38,345 nucleotides of DNA. Source: Sulfurivermis sp040755915 (lineage in GTDB: Bacteria; Pseudomonadota; Gammaproteobacteria; Thiohalomonadales; Thiohalomonadaceae). Below, one piece after another: positions 7,381 to 15,205 of this stretch. Positions within the stretch are counted from its first letter, which is position 1. Every line of letters begins with the position of its first letter. Location of the stretch: positions 1 to 38,345 of the forward strand of contig JBFLWM010000005.1 of NCBI GenBank assembly GCA_040755915.1. The letters are read 5' to 3'. Under the pieces are notes generated by a model that was not told the origin of the DNA, made no database searches, and was given only the letters and a program-made list of their open reading frames with translations. The position numbers were made by a program, and so were the translations under genes.

Positions 7381-7884
7381 ATGAGCACACTGGAACAGAT
7401 CCGTCACGGCCTGTCCCGCGCCTGGGATTCGGTGGCCGAGGGTTGGCAACAGCTGCGCGAGCGCGCGGCGCAGGCGATGACGCGTTACACGCCGACACGG
7501 CATGGCGGCAGCGTGGAGACCGCCGAGGATCAGATCGCCGCCAACAGCGCACGCTGGGGCCTGCTCGCCGCCGAGGTGCAGGAGAACGACGACGAGGTCG
7601 TCGTGCGGCTGGAGGCGCCCGGCATGGAAAGGGATCAGTTCGACATCAGCGTCATCGACGGCCGCTATCTCAGCGTGCGCGGCGAGAAGCGCGTGCAGCG
7701 CGAGGAGAAGCGCGGCCGCTATCACGTCATGGAGTGCGCCTACGGCCGCTTCGAACGCGCCGTGGCACTGCCTGCCGAGGTGGACGACAGCCGCGCCAGG
7801 GCCAGCTACCGCAACGGAATCCTGCGCATCACCCTGCCCAGGGTGCGCAGCGGCGGCGCGCGGCGCATTCAGGTGCAAGGCTGA
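7381..7884 (+). CDS. Second Hsp20/alpha-crystallin family chaperone
   Basis: A 167-residue small heat-shock protein, divergent from the one at 5253. A longer N-terminal region (about 1-60) has amphipathic helices (LSRAWDSVAEGWQQLRER). The alpha-crystallin domain runs from about 62 to 160, with AEVQENDDEVVVRLEAPGM, YLSVRGEKR and YGRFERAVALP, ending NGILRITLPR. ATG 7381 has AAGGAG 7 bases upstream. No clear heat-shock promoter is visible directly upstream, so expression may depend on read-through from cbpA across the repeat array, or on an unrecognised promoter. A pair of palindromic repeats begins 10 bases after the stop. Confidence 0.92.
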   Translation: MSTLEQIRHGLSRAWDSVAEGWQQLRERAAQAMTRYTPTRHGGSVETAEDQIAANSARWGLLAAEVQENDDEVVVRLEAPGMERDQFDISVIDGRYLSVRGEKRVQREEKRGRYHVMECAYGRFERAVALPAEVDDSRARASYRNGILRITLPRVRSGGARRIQVQG

Positions 7885-7893
7885 GTATTCACA

Positions 7894-7965
7894 GTAGGAG
7901 CCGAGTCCTCTCGTGCAGCGGTGCATAACCTGGGCAACCATTCGCCGAGAGGACTCGGCTCCTAC
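7894..7965. repeat. Inverted pair of GTAGGAGCCGAG repeats
   Basis: Head-out pair: GTAGGAGCCGAGTCCTCTCG at 7894-7913 and its inverted partner at 7941-7965. The GTAGGAGC head is the same as in the 6834 array but the hairpin arm differs. It separates hsp20 from degQ. Confidence 0.85.
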
Positions 7966-8068
7966 TCGTTCACGGCATTTCACCAAATCTTAAGACTGCT
8001 TCTGCTACAAGAAACAAACTCCGACGACGGCCCGCGTGCCGCTTCATTCACTGACCCCGAGGCCCTAC

Positions 8069-9427
8069 ATGCACAAACATCTCCCCGCCCTGCTGCTGCT
8101 CGTTGCCGCCAGCCTTCCCGTCCACGCCGCCCTCCCCGCCGGCGACAGCCAGGGCGCGCCGCTACCGACCCTGGCACCGATGCTGGAACAGACGGTACCG
8201 GCGGTGGTGAACATCTTCACGCGCACGCGCGTGCCGGTGCAGCAGAATCCTCTGCTGTCCGACCCCTACTTCCGCCGCTTCTTCAACGTGCCGGAGCAAC
8301 CGCGCGAGCGCGTTACGCAGAGCCTCGGTTCCGGCGTGGTGATGGATGCCGCCAAGGGCTACATCGTCACCAACCATCATGTCATCGACGGCGCCCATGA
8401 AATCTCCGTCAACCTGGCCGATGGCCGTACCCTGCAGGCGGAGCTGGTGGGCAGCGATGCGGAAACCGATGTCGCGGTGATCAAGGTGCCGGCGGAAAAT
8501 CTGCAGGCCGTGACGACGACAGACTCGGACCAGCTGCGCGTCGGCGACTTCGTCGTCGCCATCGGCAATCCCTTCGGTCTCGGCCAGACCGTCACCTCCG
8601 GCATCGTCAGCGCCGTCGGCCGCTCCGGCCTCGGCATCGAGGGCTATGAAGATTTCATCCAGACCGATGCCTCGATCAATCCCGGCAACTCCGGCGGCGC
8701 GCTGGTCAATCTGCGCGGCGAACTGGTGGGCATCAACACCGCCATCCTGTCGCAGAGCGGCGGCAACGTCGGCATCGGCTTCGCCATTCCCATCAACATG
8801 GCGAAAGAAATCATGGCGCAGCTCGTCGAGCACGGCGAGGTGCGGCGCGGCGTGCTCGGCGCACAGGCGCAGGATCTGACGCCGGAACTGGCCCAGGCCT
8901 TCGGTCTTGCGGCGCAGCGCGGCGCCGTGGTCACCCAGGTCACGCCGGGCTCGCCGGCGGACAAGGCCGGTCTCAAGAGCGGCGACATCATCACCCAGCT
9001 CAATGGCCGTGCGGTACGCGACGCCGCCGACGTGCGCAACGTCATCGGTTTGCTGCGCGTCGGGCAGAAAGTGGAGATGAACGTGATGCGCAACGGCAAG
9101 GCCCACAACATCCGTGCCGTGGTGGAACAACCGCGTGCCACCGCCATCGGCGGCGACAAGCTGCATCCGCGCCTCGCCGGCGCCGTGATCGGCGACATCA
9201 TCGAAGGCATGCCGCTGTACGGCAAGATTGAAGGCGTGGTGGCGCTGGAAGTGGAACCGGGCAGCCCGTCCTGGCGTGCCGGCCTGCGCGGCGGCGATGT
9301 CATCGTGCAGGCCAATCGGCAGAACACCGCCAATCTCGCCGCACTGAGTGAAGTGGTGCGCCCCAAGGAACCACTGCTGCTCAACGTGCAGCGGCGTGAG
9401 GGAGCGTTGTTTATTCTGCTGCAGTAG
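8069..9427 (+). CDS. degQ: Periplasmic serine protease of the DegP/DegQ (HtrA) family
   Basis: A 452-residue HtrA protease for damaged envelope proteins. An N-terminal signal peptide (about 1-20, ending PVHA) sends it to the periplasm. The trypsin-like domain has the triad His104 in TNHHVIDGA, Asp134 in AETDVAVIKV and Ser208 in NPGNSGGALVN. Two PDZ domains follow (about 255-345 and 370-450) with GAVVTQVTPGSPADKAGL and GVVALEVEPGSPSWRAGL. Size matches DegQ (about 455). ATG 8069 is chosen over the in-frame GTG 8036 because it places the signal peptide at the N-terminus. It follows chaperone genes, extending the protein-quality theme to the envelope. The stop codon TAG (9425-9427) lies in a degenerate copy of the GTAGGAGC repeat. 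Confidence 0.93.
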   Translation: MHKHLPALLLLVAASLPVHAALPAGDSQGAPLPTLAPMLEQTVPAVVNIFTRTRVPVQQNPLLSDPYFRRFFNVPEQPRERVTQSLGSGVVMDAAKGYIVTNHHVIDGAHEISVNLADGRTLQAELVGSDAETDVAVIKVPAENLQAVTTTDSDQLRVGDFVVAIGNPFGLGQTVTSGIVSAVGRSGLGIEGYEDFIQTDASINPGNSGGALVNLRGELVGINTAILSQSGGNVGIGFAIPINMAKEIMAQLVEHGEVRRGVLGAQAQDLTPELAQAFGLAAQRGAVVTQVTPGSPADKAGLKSGDIITQLNGRAVRDAADVRNVIGLLRVGQKVEMNVMRNGKAHNIRAVVEQPRATAIGGDKLHPRLAGAVIGDIIEGMPLYGKIEGVVALEVEPGSPSWRAGLRGGDVIVQANRQNTANLAALSEVVRPKEPLLLNVQRREGALFILLQ

Positions 9428-9530
9428 GAGCACCTATGGCGTGATTGGTGCTGCCCCCGGCAACACGCCTCATCGCGGCAGAACCGCTCCTACACAAGCA
9501 TGGCGTCCGTAGGAGCGGCTCTGCCGCGAT
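9424..9530. repeat. GTAGGAGC repeats left of RAYT1
   Basis: Three copies: a degenerate one starting GTAGGAGC at 9424 (19 of 23 positions match the copy at 10028), an inverted one at 9472-9493 and a near-canonical one at 9509-9530 (GTAGGAGCGGCTCTGCCG). The first overlaps the degQ stop codon. Confidence 0.8.
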
Positions 9531-9560
9531 TGTCACCATACCAAATCCAGGGACACGGAT

Positions 9561-10031
9561 ATGGCAGACACCAGGACGCAATCACATGGACATGCTCTAC
9601 GCAGAGGGAGATTCTCAGAATCGGGCACGGCCTATTTGATTACCACGGTCACATTCCAGCGAGAACCTTGGTTCCAAAATTTTTACTATGCACGGTCTGT
9701 AATCAATGCAATGCGGCACCAGGATCGTAATGGCGCCTGTGAAACTCTGGCGTGGGTTCTGATGCCGGATCACCTGCATTGGCTATTTGTTCTACAGAAT
9801 GGCGATCTGTCATCGCTGATAGGACGGTTCAAGCAACATGGCGCGAGCCACATTAATCAAATCAATCAACAGGCAGGAAGACGAGTCTGGCAATCCGGAT
9901 TTCACGACCACGCAATACGCAAGGAAGAAGATGTAGCTGAGATAGCCCGTTACATCGTCGCCAATCCTTTGCGTGCCGGACTGGTCGGCCATATTGGCGA
10001 ATACCCCCATTGGGATGCAGTGTGGCTGTAG
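9561..10031 (+). CDS. REP-associated tyrosine transposase (RAYT1)
   Basis: A 156-residue member of the Y1 (HUH) transposase superfamily, IS200-like, of the REP-associated type. The metal-binding HUH motif is visible in MPDHLHWLF (about residues 70-78), and the catalytic tyrosine is expected in ARYIVANPLRAGLV near 127-140. Such proteins nick single-stranded DNA at REP hairpins and are usually single-copy genes that serve many short repeats. It is bracketed on both sides by head-bearing palindromes (9424-9530 and 10028-10098) of the same sequence family as the 6834 array, as expected for a cognate pair. ATG 9561 is the first start with the conserved LRRGRFSE segment downstream. The stop TAG lies inside the right-hand repeat. 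Confidence 0.88.
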   Translation: MADTRTQSHGHALRRGRFSESGTAYLITTVTFQREPWFQNFYYARSVINAMRHQDRNGACETLAWVLMPDHLHWLFVLQNGDLSSLIGRFKQHGASHINQINQQAGRRVWQSGFHDHAIRKEEDVAEIARYIVANPLRAGLVGHIGEYPHWDAVWL

Positions 10032-10098
10032 GAGCGGCTATGCCGCGATTGGCCGTCGAGCCCGTCGATGCGCTGTATCGCGGCAGAGCCGCTCCTAC
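10028..10098. repeat. Inverted pair of GTAGGAGC repeats right of RAYT1
   Basis: GTAGGAGCGGCTATGCCGCG starts at 10028 and its inverted partner ends at 10098. The left head supplies the RAYT1 stop codon (10029-10031), and the right head supplies the stop of the convergent methyltransferase gene (10097-10095, minus strand). Confidence 0.88.
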
Positions 10099-10850
10099 AA
10101 GGCGCTTGTGAACCGCCCCACCCGCAGCGACAGCGGCCACACCACGCGCCGCACGGTGTCTGCATCTCCCCAGGCCGCCGCCAGTTCGTCGGCAATCATC
10201 AGCAACGGATCGTTGCCCTGTTCCTTGCGGTAGCGCTGCACCGCCGACCAGGTGCCGAGATAGCCCAGCAGCTGCTCCAGGGTCCACTGCGCCTCCATGG
10301 CAAACGAAGGTGCGGCAATCTCATCGAGGGGAAACGGCAGGGTGCGGTACTGTTCTTCCACGTAACGCCGCTCCGGCGGCCAATAGGCGCCGGTAATCGG
10401 CTCATACAACCGCCACACCGCCGCATCGACGGCCGGACTTGTCTGCATCAAACCATAGCTCCACGCCGCCAGCACGCCGCCCGGTTTCAGCACGCGTGCC
10501 GCTTCGGCATAGAAGGCGGGAAAGTCGAACCAGTGCAGCGCCTGGCCGACGGCAATCAGATCGGCGCGCTGGGTTGGGAGCGGAGAGTGTTCCGCCGGCG
10601 CGACCTCATAACGCACCCGCGCATGCGGCTGCGCTGCACCAATTTGTGCGGCACTGGCGTCGGTGGCGATAACGGCATCGAAGAACTCCGCCAGTCCCAC
10701 CGCCGCCTGGCCATTGCCGGTCGCGCAGTCCCACACCAGCTCATGCCCCGGCGCCTGTTATGCCAGCCAGGCAAACAGCGCGTGCGGATAACCGGGCCGG
10801 TAACGGGTGTAATCGGCGGCGTGGCCGGAAAAGTGATCCTTGAAGCCCAT
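10095..10850 (-). pseudogene. SAM-dependent methyltransferase interrupted by an in-frame TAA
   Basis: The frame opens at ATG 10850, three bases after the PsiE-like stop, and encodes MGFKDHFSGHAADYTRYRPG, a typical start for a class I methyltransferase of the Methyltransf_11 type. Codon 31 (10760-10758) is TAA, then the same frame continues with VWDCATGNGQAA (SAM-binding motif I), ALHWFDFPAFYAEAARVLKPGG and the rest to 10095. All typical motifs are otherwise present, so the gene looks recently disabled by one substitution (CAA or GAA to TAA) or carries a sequencing error. Restart at GTG 10736 would give 213 residues but would drop the N-terminal helix that helps bind the substrate. The normal stop, TAG, lies in a REP head. 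Confidence 0.8.
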
Positions 10851-10852
10851 GT

Positions 10853-11329
10853 TCAGGAGTGGACGCGTCCTGACACCAGCCAATAGGTCACACCCAGCGC
10901 CAGTACCACAGCCGCCGTGGCCCATACATACTCGGGCCCCACCACGCTGAAATCGAACACGATGACCTTGCGCGCAATGGCCATCAGGGCGGTGGCGATG
11001 ACCAGCTTGACGTGAATGATGTCATCACGCAGATACATGGTGATGTTGACGAAGATCTCGATGGCGATCAGCACGGCAAGAAAGGCGCCGAAGGTGGCGA
11101 GGATGTCGTTGATGGCCAGCAACATGAACGGCGGCGCCATCAGGCGCTGATACAGCACCCAGACCACATCGCCGATACCCCACAGGATGACGAACACCAT
11201 CAGTACCGCCAGCGCGCGCACGGCCTGACGGATGACCTTGTGCAACCCGTCGATCAGCGGATCGCGGTGCTCGACGGAAAAGTCGGTGTGGTGCTCCGGG
11301 TCGTGCCGCTGCTGATTGTTGTCGCTCAC
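10853..11329 (-). CDS. psiE: PsiE-like (phosphate-starvation-inducible E) membrane protein
   Basis: A protein of 158 residues with a charged, His-rich N-terminus and four predicted membrane helices: VLMVFVILWGIGDVVWVLY, LATFGAFLAVLIAIEIFV, HVKLVIATALMAIARKV and the C-terminal VWATAAVVLALGVTYWLV. The pattern and the motif around the second helix match the PsiE family, whose exact role is unknown. GTG at 11329 is preferred over GTG 11344 because AGGAG sits 6 bases upstream of it. The stop is three bases before the methyltransferase ATG, implying co-translation. Confidence 0.82.
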   Translation of the reverse strand: MSDNNQQRHDPEHHTDFSVEHRDPLIDGLHKVIRQAVRALAVLMVFVILWGIGDVVWVLYQRLMAPPFMLLAINDILATFGAFLAVLIAIEIFVNITMYLRDDIIHVKLVIATALMAIARKVIVFDFSVVGPEYVWATAAVVLALGVTYWLVSGRVHS

Positions 11330-11386
11330 GTCATACTCCTGCACATAGGTTCGTTCTTAAGCAGAACGGGGGAACGTCAGACTCGA

Positions 11387-12070
11387 TCAATCCTTTTTCC
11401 GCCCCCGCGGCAACGGGCTCCCTCGCCGATTGGTAAGCATCTCAATTTCTTCCTTGAAACGCTCGTTACCCAACACCCACCCCGCATTGGTAGCCCCTCT
11501 AATCGCTGCGACATCCGCATCCAATGGCTCAGTATCAAACAACCGTCGATAGACATCAGCCCTTGCCGCAGGCCCAGAACCAAGGCCAAGATAAAGTTCA
11601 TGCGGGGATATCTGCTCGTCGGACACGCCCAAGGCATTATGCCGAAAACTACTCCAGGGATAATCTTCCGGTCTCGCCACCATGACGGCGCGTACAGGGT
11701 TCAGTTCAATATAGCGACTACACGTAAAAAAATAGCGCTCAGCCTCGATCACTGTGGCCCGATAACGCCCTTCCCATAGAGTACCGGTTCGCCCATAGGT
11801 GTAATTGAAATACTGAACGTAACGACGCCCCAGCGACTGCAGCACACGCCCAATCGCACCCGGCTCCCCTGGAGTCACCAACAAGTGGACATGATTGGTC
11901 ATCAGCACATAGGCGTGAATTTTTACGTTGTGCTCGTCCGCCGCCGCCTTAAGCCAACGCAGATAGGCGCGGTAATCCCCCTCATCAGCAAAAATTGCCT
12001 GCCGATTATTACCCCGCTGAATCACGTGCTGCGGCACACCGGGCAATTCATATCGCGGTAAACGAGCCAT
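11387..12070 (-). CDS. REP-associated transposase, longer type (RAYT2)
   Basis: A 227-residue Y1/HUH transposase of the IS200-like TnpA_REP group. The N-terminus RLPRYELPGVPQHVIQRGNN is diagnostic for this subgroup. The HUH motif is in MTNHVHLLV, and the likely catalytic Tyr is in SRYIELNPVRAVMV. A basic C-terminal tail of about 60 residues distinguishes it from the two shorter RAYTs here. It is bounded by direct copies of TCGAGTCTGAC: one right after its stop (11386-11376) and others upstream at 12096-12222. This fits a single-gene element with its own repeat type, unlike the GTAGG families. Confidence 0.88.
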   Translation of the reverse strand: MARLPRYELPGVPQHVIQRGNNRQAIFADEGDYRAYLRWLKAAADEHNVKIHAYVLMTNHVHLLVTPGEPGAIGRVLQSLGRRYVQYFNYTYGRTGTLWEGRYRATVIEAERYFFTCSRYIELNPVRAVMVARPEDYPWSSFRHNALGVSDEQISPHELYLGLGSGPAARADVYRRLFDTEPLDADVAAIRGATNAGWVLGNERFKEEIEMLTNRRGSPLPRGRKKD

Positions 12071-12095
12071 CAGTCCTCCTACCCCCCAATTGTCC

Positions 12096-12222
12096 CAATT
12101 GGGGTCAGACTCGAATTTAAATTAACAATCCTATGCTCAAATCATACACACCGCCAGGATATCGAGTCTGACCCCATTTCACCACCCCATTTCACAGGAT
12201 ATCGAGTCTGACCCCATTTCAC
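12096..12222. repeat. TCGAGTCTGACCCC repeats upstream of RAYT2
   Basis: An inverted copy AATTGGGGTCAGACTCGA starts at 12097. Two identical 28-base direct copies containing ATCGAGTCTGACCCCATTTC lie at 12155-12182 and 12195-12222, a 40-base period, with a partial ACCCCATTTCA between them. The 12071-12242 gap otherwise holds no gene. Confidence 0.85.
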
Positions 12223-12242
12223 ATTTCCCAGACAGGACACAC

Positions 12243-12272
12243 AAAAGAAAACGGGGCCCGAAGGCCCCGTTT
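12243..12272 (-). terminator. Rho-independent terminator of the porin gene
   Basis: Stem ACGGGGCC/GGCCCCGT (12251-12258 and 12263-12270) with a TTCG loop as read on the minus strand, followed there by TTTCTTTTG. It lies 26 bases after the porin stop. Confidence 0.88.
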
Positions 12273-12298
12273 CCCACTAACACATCCGGAAGGATGAA

Positions 12299-13354
12299 TT
12301 AGAACGCTACGCGCAGACCGGCGGAGAGGCTGGTCTCATCCTGGTCAGGAGCGGGAGCATACAGGTTGCCTACGTCGGTGGAGCGGTAACCAACCCAACC
12401 AGTGGTGTTCTTGCTGAAAGCATGCTTAACAGCAACAGCCATGTAGGTGGTTTCATCAGTGTTAGCTACATCCCAGTCGGTCTGACCGACAGAGGCAACG
12501 AGGGTGTTGTTGCCCATCTTATAGGAAACATTGACATTCACCACAGTCGGGTCAATGGTGTTGACGGTCAGCATTTCGTACTGGCCAGCAACAGTCAGGT
12601 CACCAGATACCCACTTCACGCCCACCTTGGTAGCGGACAGATCGTTGAAGGTGGAAGCGCCAACCAGGGTAGCGGTAGCACCCAGACCCAGGTTGTTGAC
12701 GTCGCTGAACTTGTCAGCAGCCACGTGGGCAACAGCCAGCTCAACCGGACCAACCGGAGCATTGACGGAGAAGGACATGGCGTGCTCGCCATTGGTATCC
12801 GTGGCATTGGTGGGGTCATTACCTTCGTCCAGGACGATGGCAGCGACAACCTTGGCAGCACCGAAAGTACCGGCATAGGCGATGGCGTTGGAGGCATAGC
12901 CGTTGTGCAGGTCGGACATACCACCGTTACCACGGGCCTGCAGGGAGGTCATGACCAGCGGATCCCAGCCTACGGTGGAGGACTTGTACGGGGTGCTCAG
13001 GGTACCAGCCAGAACGGTACCGAAACCACCGGACAGACCAACGTAGGAGTCACGGCCAGTCATGCCGCCAGCGGCATTGGAGTCACCAACGTTGACAGCG
13101 CCGTTCCACATAGCGATAGCCTTCAGGCCATCACCCAGGTCTTCGGAAGCGGAGAACTTGATGAAACCGTAGGAGCCACCATTCTCAGAGGTGTACTCGC
13201 CACCGTCAGTAGCATACAGACCATCGCGCATGCCGCCGTCACCGTCAACGGAACGCAGCTCAGCCTGCAGGCCACCAGAAATAGAAACCTCAGCCAGGGC
13301 TACGGGAGCAGCCAGCACGGCAGCAACGGCAACAGCAATTGCACTCTTCTTCAT
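12299..13354 (-). CDS. General outer-membrane porin (Gram-negative porin family)
   Basis: A 351-residue porin. A signal peptide MKKSAIAVAVAAVLAAPVAL is cleaved after ALA, and the mature protein begins EVSISGGLQAELR. Alternating hydrophobic and polar residues throughout indicate a 16-strand beta barrel, and the C-terminal Phe in LSAGLRVAF is the outer-membrane assembly signal. The protein is rich in Gly, Asn and Asp, as is typical for loops. The second ATG (13354) is chosen because AGGAG is 9 bases upstream, while it abuts the first ATG (13363). Codon use is even and strong, suggesting high expression. A good terminator follows and the gene appears monocistronic. Substrate preference cannot be read from sequence. 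Confidence 0.9.
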   Translation of the reverse strand: MKKSAIAVAVAAVLAAPVALAEVSISGGLQAELRSVDGDGGMRDGLYATDGGEYTSENGGSYGFIKFSASEDLGDGLKAIAMWNGAVNVGDSNAAGGMTGRDSYVGLSGGFGTVLAGTLSTPYKSSTVGWDPLVMTSLQARGNGGMSDLHNGYASNAIAYAGTFGAAKVVAAIVLDEGNDPTNATDTNGEHAMSFSVNAPVGPVELAVAHVAADKFSDVNNLGLGATATLVGASTFNDLSATKVGVKWVSGDLTVAGQYEMLTVNTIDPTVVNVNVSYKMGNNTLVASVGQTDWDVANTDETTYMAVAVKHAFSKNTTGWVGYRSTDVGNLYAPAPDQDETSLSAGLRVAF

Positions 13355-13435
13355 ATTGTTCATCTCCTAGATGGTTGAACGAAGTTTCCTTGAAAAGGAT
13401 TTGCTTAAGGTTGAGCTCAATCTTAAACGCGGTTG

Positions 13436-13465
13436 ACTCTAGACCACTCCCAACCCTGAATGCAA
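13436..13465 (-). promoter_or_regulatory. Possible porin promoter
   Basis: On the minus strand, TTGCAT (13465-13460) and TAGAGT (13441-13436) are spaced 18 bases. The region upstream to about 13520 is AT-rich with A and T tracts, as expected for a strong promoter. Both hexamers are imperfect, so this is tentative. Confidence 0.35.
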
Positions 13466-13727
13466 CACCTTTTTTCAAAAAAACCACAAATTGTTTTTAT
13501 GTTGGTTTTTTGCAACATATGGTCTCCCCGCCCGATCTCTCGTGAACGAGACAATCAAGGCCCGCAGGCCGACGGGAAGGAACCGATACTAGCGCAGATA
13601 TTTCCGCATGAAAAGCATGTGTATGTCCCGTTGGCGGAGATCCATCGGCATCCATCCTGGAACGTACCCGATATAGCCGCGGCGCCACACCGTGGAGTTG
13701 GTTGCGCCACCGGGCGCCGGCATCCAT

Positions 13728-13749
13728 GGCGGGCTGAAGCCCGCCCTAC
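13728..13749. repeat. Single GGCGGGCTGAAGCCCGCC palindrome
   Basis: One copy of the GGCGGGCT/AGCCCGCC palindrome with its GTAGG head at the 3' side (CCTAC), the family that surrounds RAYT3. The rest of the 13520-13770 gap shows no gene I can support. Confidence 0.85.
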
Positions 13750-13776
13750 CGTCAGCGCATTGGCCGCACAAACAAA

Positions 13777-13802
13777 AAGGCCCTTCCTTGCGGAAGGGCC
13801 TT
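13777..13802 (-). terminator. Terminator of the rplM-rpsI-tRNA-Gln unit
   Basis: Perfect 11-bp stem AAGGCCCTTCC/GGAAGGGCCTT with a GCAA loop as read on the minus strand, then a T-rich tail. It begins about 8 bases after the tRNA 3' CCA. Confidence 0.9.
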
Positions 13803-13809
13803 TTTGATT

Positions 13810-13885
13810 TGGCTGGGGCGCTAGGGGTCGAACCTAGAACCTACGGAGTCAGAGTCCGTCGCTCTGCCAGTTGAGCTACGCCCCA
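13810..13885 (-). tRNA. tRNA-Gln (CUG anticodon)
   Basis: A complete cloverleaf on the minus strand: acceptor TGGGGCG pairs with CGCCCCA, the D arm is GCTC/GAGC, the anticodon stem ACGGA/TCCGT has loop CTCTGAC giving anticodon CTG, and the T stem is CTAGG/CCTAG with loop TTCGACC. Discriminator G and an encoded CCA follow. It sits between rpsI and a strong terminator, so it may be cut from the ribosomal protein transcript. Confidence 0.95.
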
Positions 13886-13961
13886 AGAAATCAGATGCAA
13901 GCGGTTCGATCGAAGGCATCCATGCCTTCCCCTTGCACCTGCGCCATTGCGCAGAGCGCAA

Positions 13962-14357
13962 TTAGCGCTTGGAGTACTGCGGACGCTTGCGCGCCTTGTG
14001 CAGGCCGACCTTCTTGCGCTCGACTTCGCGGGCATCGCGGGTCAGGAAGTTGCCGCGACGCAGGGCGCCACGCAGGCCTTCGTCGTAACCCACCAGGGCA
14101 CGGGCGATGGCATGACGGATGGCGCCGGCCTGGCCGGTGGTGCCGCCGCCAACGACGGTAACCTTGATGTCGAACTTGTCGGTCAGCTCAACGGCTTCCA
14201 GCGGCTGGCGCACGACCATACGGGCAGTGACGCGGCCAAAATAGGCGTCGAGGTCACGGCCGTTGACGGTGATGGCGCCCTTGCCGGGGGCCAGGAAGGC
14301 ACGCGCAGAAGAGGTCTTGCGGCGGCCGGTGGTGTTGATAGCTTGGGTCTGTGCCAT
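13962..14357 (-). CDS. rpsI: 30S ribosomal protein S9
   Basis: A 131-residue S9 protein of the small ribosomal subunit. It contains TGRRKTSSARAFL, the conserved GGGTTGQAGAIRHAIARAL, and the basic tail KARKRPQYSKR, whose final Lys-Arg reaches the P site. It follows rplM with 19 bases between stop and start, the universal rplM-rpsI pair. Length is that usual for gammaproteobacteria (about 130). A tRNA-Gln gene and terminator follow. Confidence 0.98.
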   Translation of the reverse strand: MAQTQAINTTGRRKTSSARAFLAPGKGAITVNGRDLDAYFGRVTARMVVRQPLEAVELTDKFDIKVTVVGGGTTGQAGAIRHAIARALVGYDEGLRGALRRGNFLTRDAREVERKKVGLHKARKRPQYSKR

Positions 14358-14376
14358 GGTGCTTGTCCTGAAAAAC

Positions 14377-14814
14377 TCAGATGTCCAGCGGCTTCGGCTG
14401 CTGGGCGGCGTGGGCGTGCTCAGGGCCGGCGTATACCTTCAGCTTGCTGAACATGGCGCGGCCGAGGGAGTTCTTCGGCAGCATGCCCTTGACGGCGATT
14501 TCCAGCACGCGCTCGGGGGCCTTGTCGATCAGCTTGTCGAAGCTGATTTCCTTGATGCCGCCGGGGAAGCCGGTGTGGTGGTAGTACATCTTGTCGGTCG
14601 CCTTGCGGCCGGTGACGTGCACCTTCTCGGCATTGACCACAATGATGTAATCGCCGGTATCCACATGCGGGGTGTATACGGCCTTGTGCTTGCCGCGCAG
14701 GCGCGAAGCAATCTCAGAAGCGAGGCGGCCGAGGGTCTTGCCGGCAGCGTCGACGACGTACCAGTCGCGCTTCACTTCGGCGGGCTTCGCGCTAAAAGTC
14801 TTTGTACCAATCAT
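14377..14814 (-). CDS. rplM: 50S ribosomal protein L13
   Basis: A 145-residue L13 protein, one of the first to bind 23S rRNA. It starts MIGTKTFSAKPAEVKRDWYV and contains GKTLGRLASEIASRLRGKHK, YIIVVNAEKVHVTGRKATDK and a C-terminal LKVYAGPEHAHAAQQP; all are standard. First gene of the rplM-rpsI operon. GGAG lies about 12 bases before the ATG. L13 of E. coli represses its own mRNA; a leader of about 40 bases exists here, but I cannot see a specific operator. Confidence 0.98.
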   Translation of the reverse strand: MIGTKTFSAKPAEVKRDWYVVDAAGKTLGRLASEIASRLRGKHKAVYTPHVDTGDYIIVVNAEKVHVTGRKATDKMYYHHTGFPGGIKEISFDKLIDKAPERVLEIAVKGMLPKNSLGRAMFSKLKVYAGPEHAHAAQQPKPLDI

Positions 14815-14860
14815 CCCAAATCACTCCAGAAAGAGCGGGTGCCACGAAAAGAGGCGGAAT

Positions 14861-14889
14861 CTTATAGAAAACGCGGGCGGGATACAACC
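14861..14889 (-). promoter_or_regulatory. Predicted rplM promoter
   Basis: TATAAG (14866-14861) on the minus strand is a good -10 box. TTGTAT (14887-14882) or GGTTGT (14889-14884) could act as the -35 at 15 or 17 bases. The T-rich TTTTC just before the -10 is typical of ribosomal promoters. Confidence 0.5.
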
Positions 14890-14993
14890 CCCAACCAGAC
14901 CGACCCGATGGGGCCATGCCGGCGGCGCGGGATCCAGGCCGCAACGCGGGCGGCGATCCTAGCGCCCCCGTGCCGTTTTTCCAAGTTCTGAAA

Positions 14994-15022
14994 TAAAAAA
15001 GGCCCGGCGGGGTGGCCGGGCC
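14994..15022 (-). terminator. Terminator between ferredoxin and rplM
   Basis: Perfect 8-bp stem GGCCCGGC/GCCGGGCC (15001-15008, 15015-15022) with a 6-base loop, followed on the minus strand by TTTTTTATTT. It ends the ferredoxin transcript upstream of the rplM promoter. Confidence 0.88.
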
Positions 15023-15165
15023 AATAAAACCACCAAAGGAGGGTGGAGGAGTCACAGACTTGCTGCGCATTGGGGGGCAGCAGCAAATCAGTGATTGCTA
15101 ATATACTGATATTTCCGGGCACGTCAACACCAGGATTTGCGCGGGAATTCGGGGGATACGGGTCT

Positions 15166-15189
15166 CCTCCCCCATGAACATGGGGGAGG
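15166..15189. repeat. Perfect 11-bp palindrome after the ferredoxin gene
   Basis: CCTCCCCCATG and CATGGGGGAGG flank two bases. The C/G-rich arms resemble the repeat between nrdJa and nrdJb. It begins 17 bases after the ferredoxin stop and could protect its mRNA 3' end. Confidence 0.75.
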
Positions 15190-15205
15190 CCGGGAGGGGG
15201 CGGTG

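Noticed and set aside
6760..7986. Long frames on both strands through the repeat array, with 29-residue repeats
   Set aside because: The 87-base unit is a multiple of three, so frames stay open by arithmetic; the DNA is palindromic and the peptides are not protein-like.
10758..10760. Recoding of the in-frame stop in the methyltransferase
   Set aside because: The codon is TAA, which is not used for selenocysteine or pyrrolysine, and no recoding signal is seen.
13520..13776. Small minus-strand frames between porin and tRNA-Gln
   Set aside because: No ribosome sites, no recognisable domains, and one is built on a palindromic repeat.
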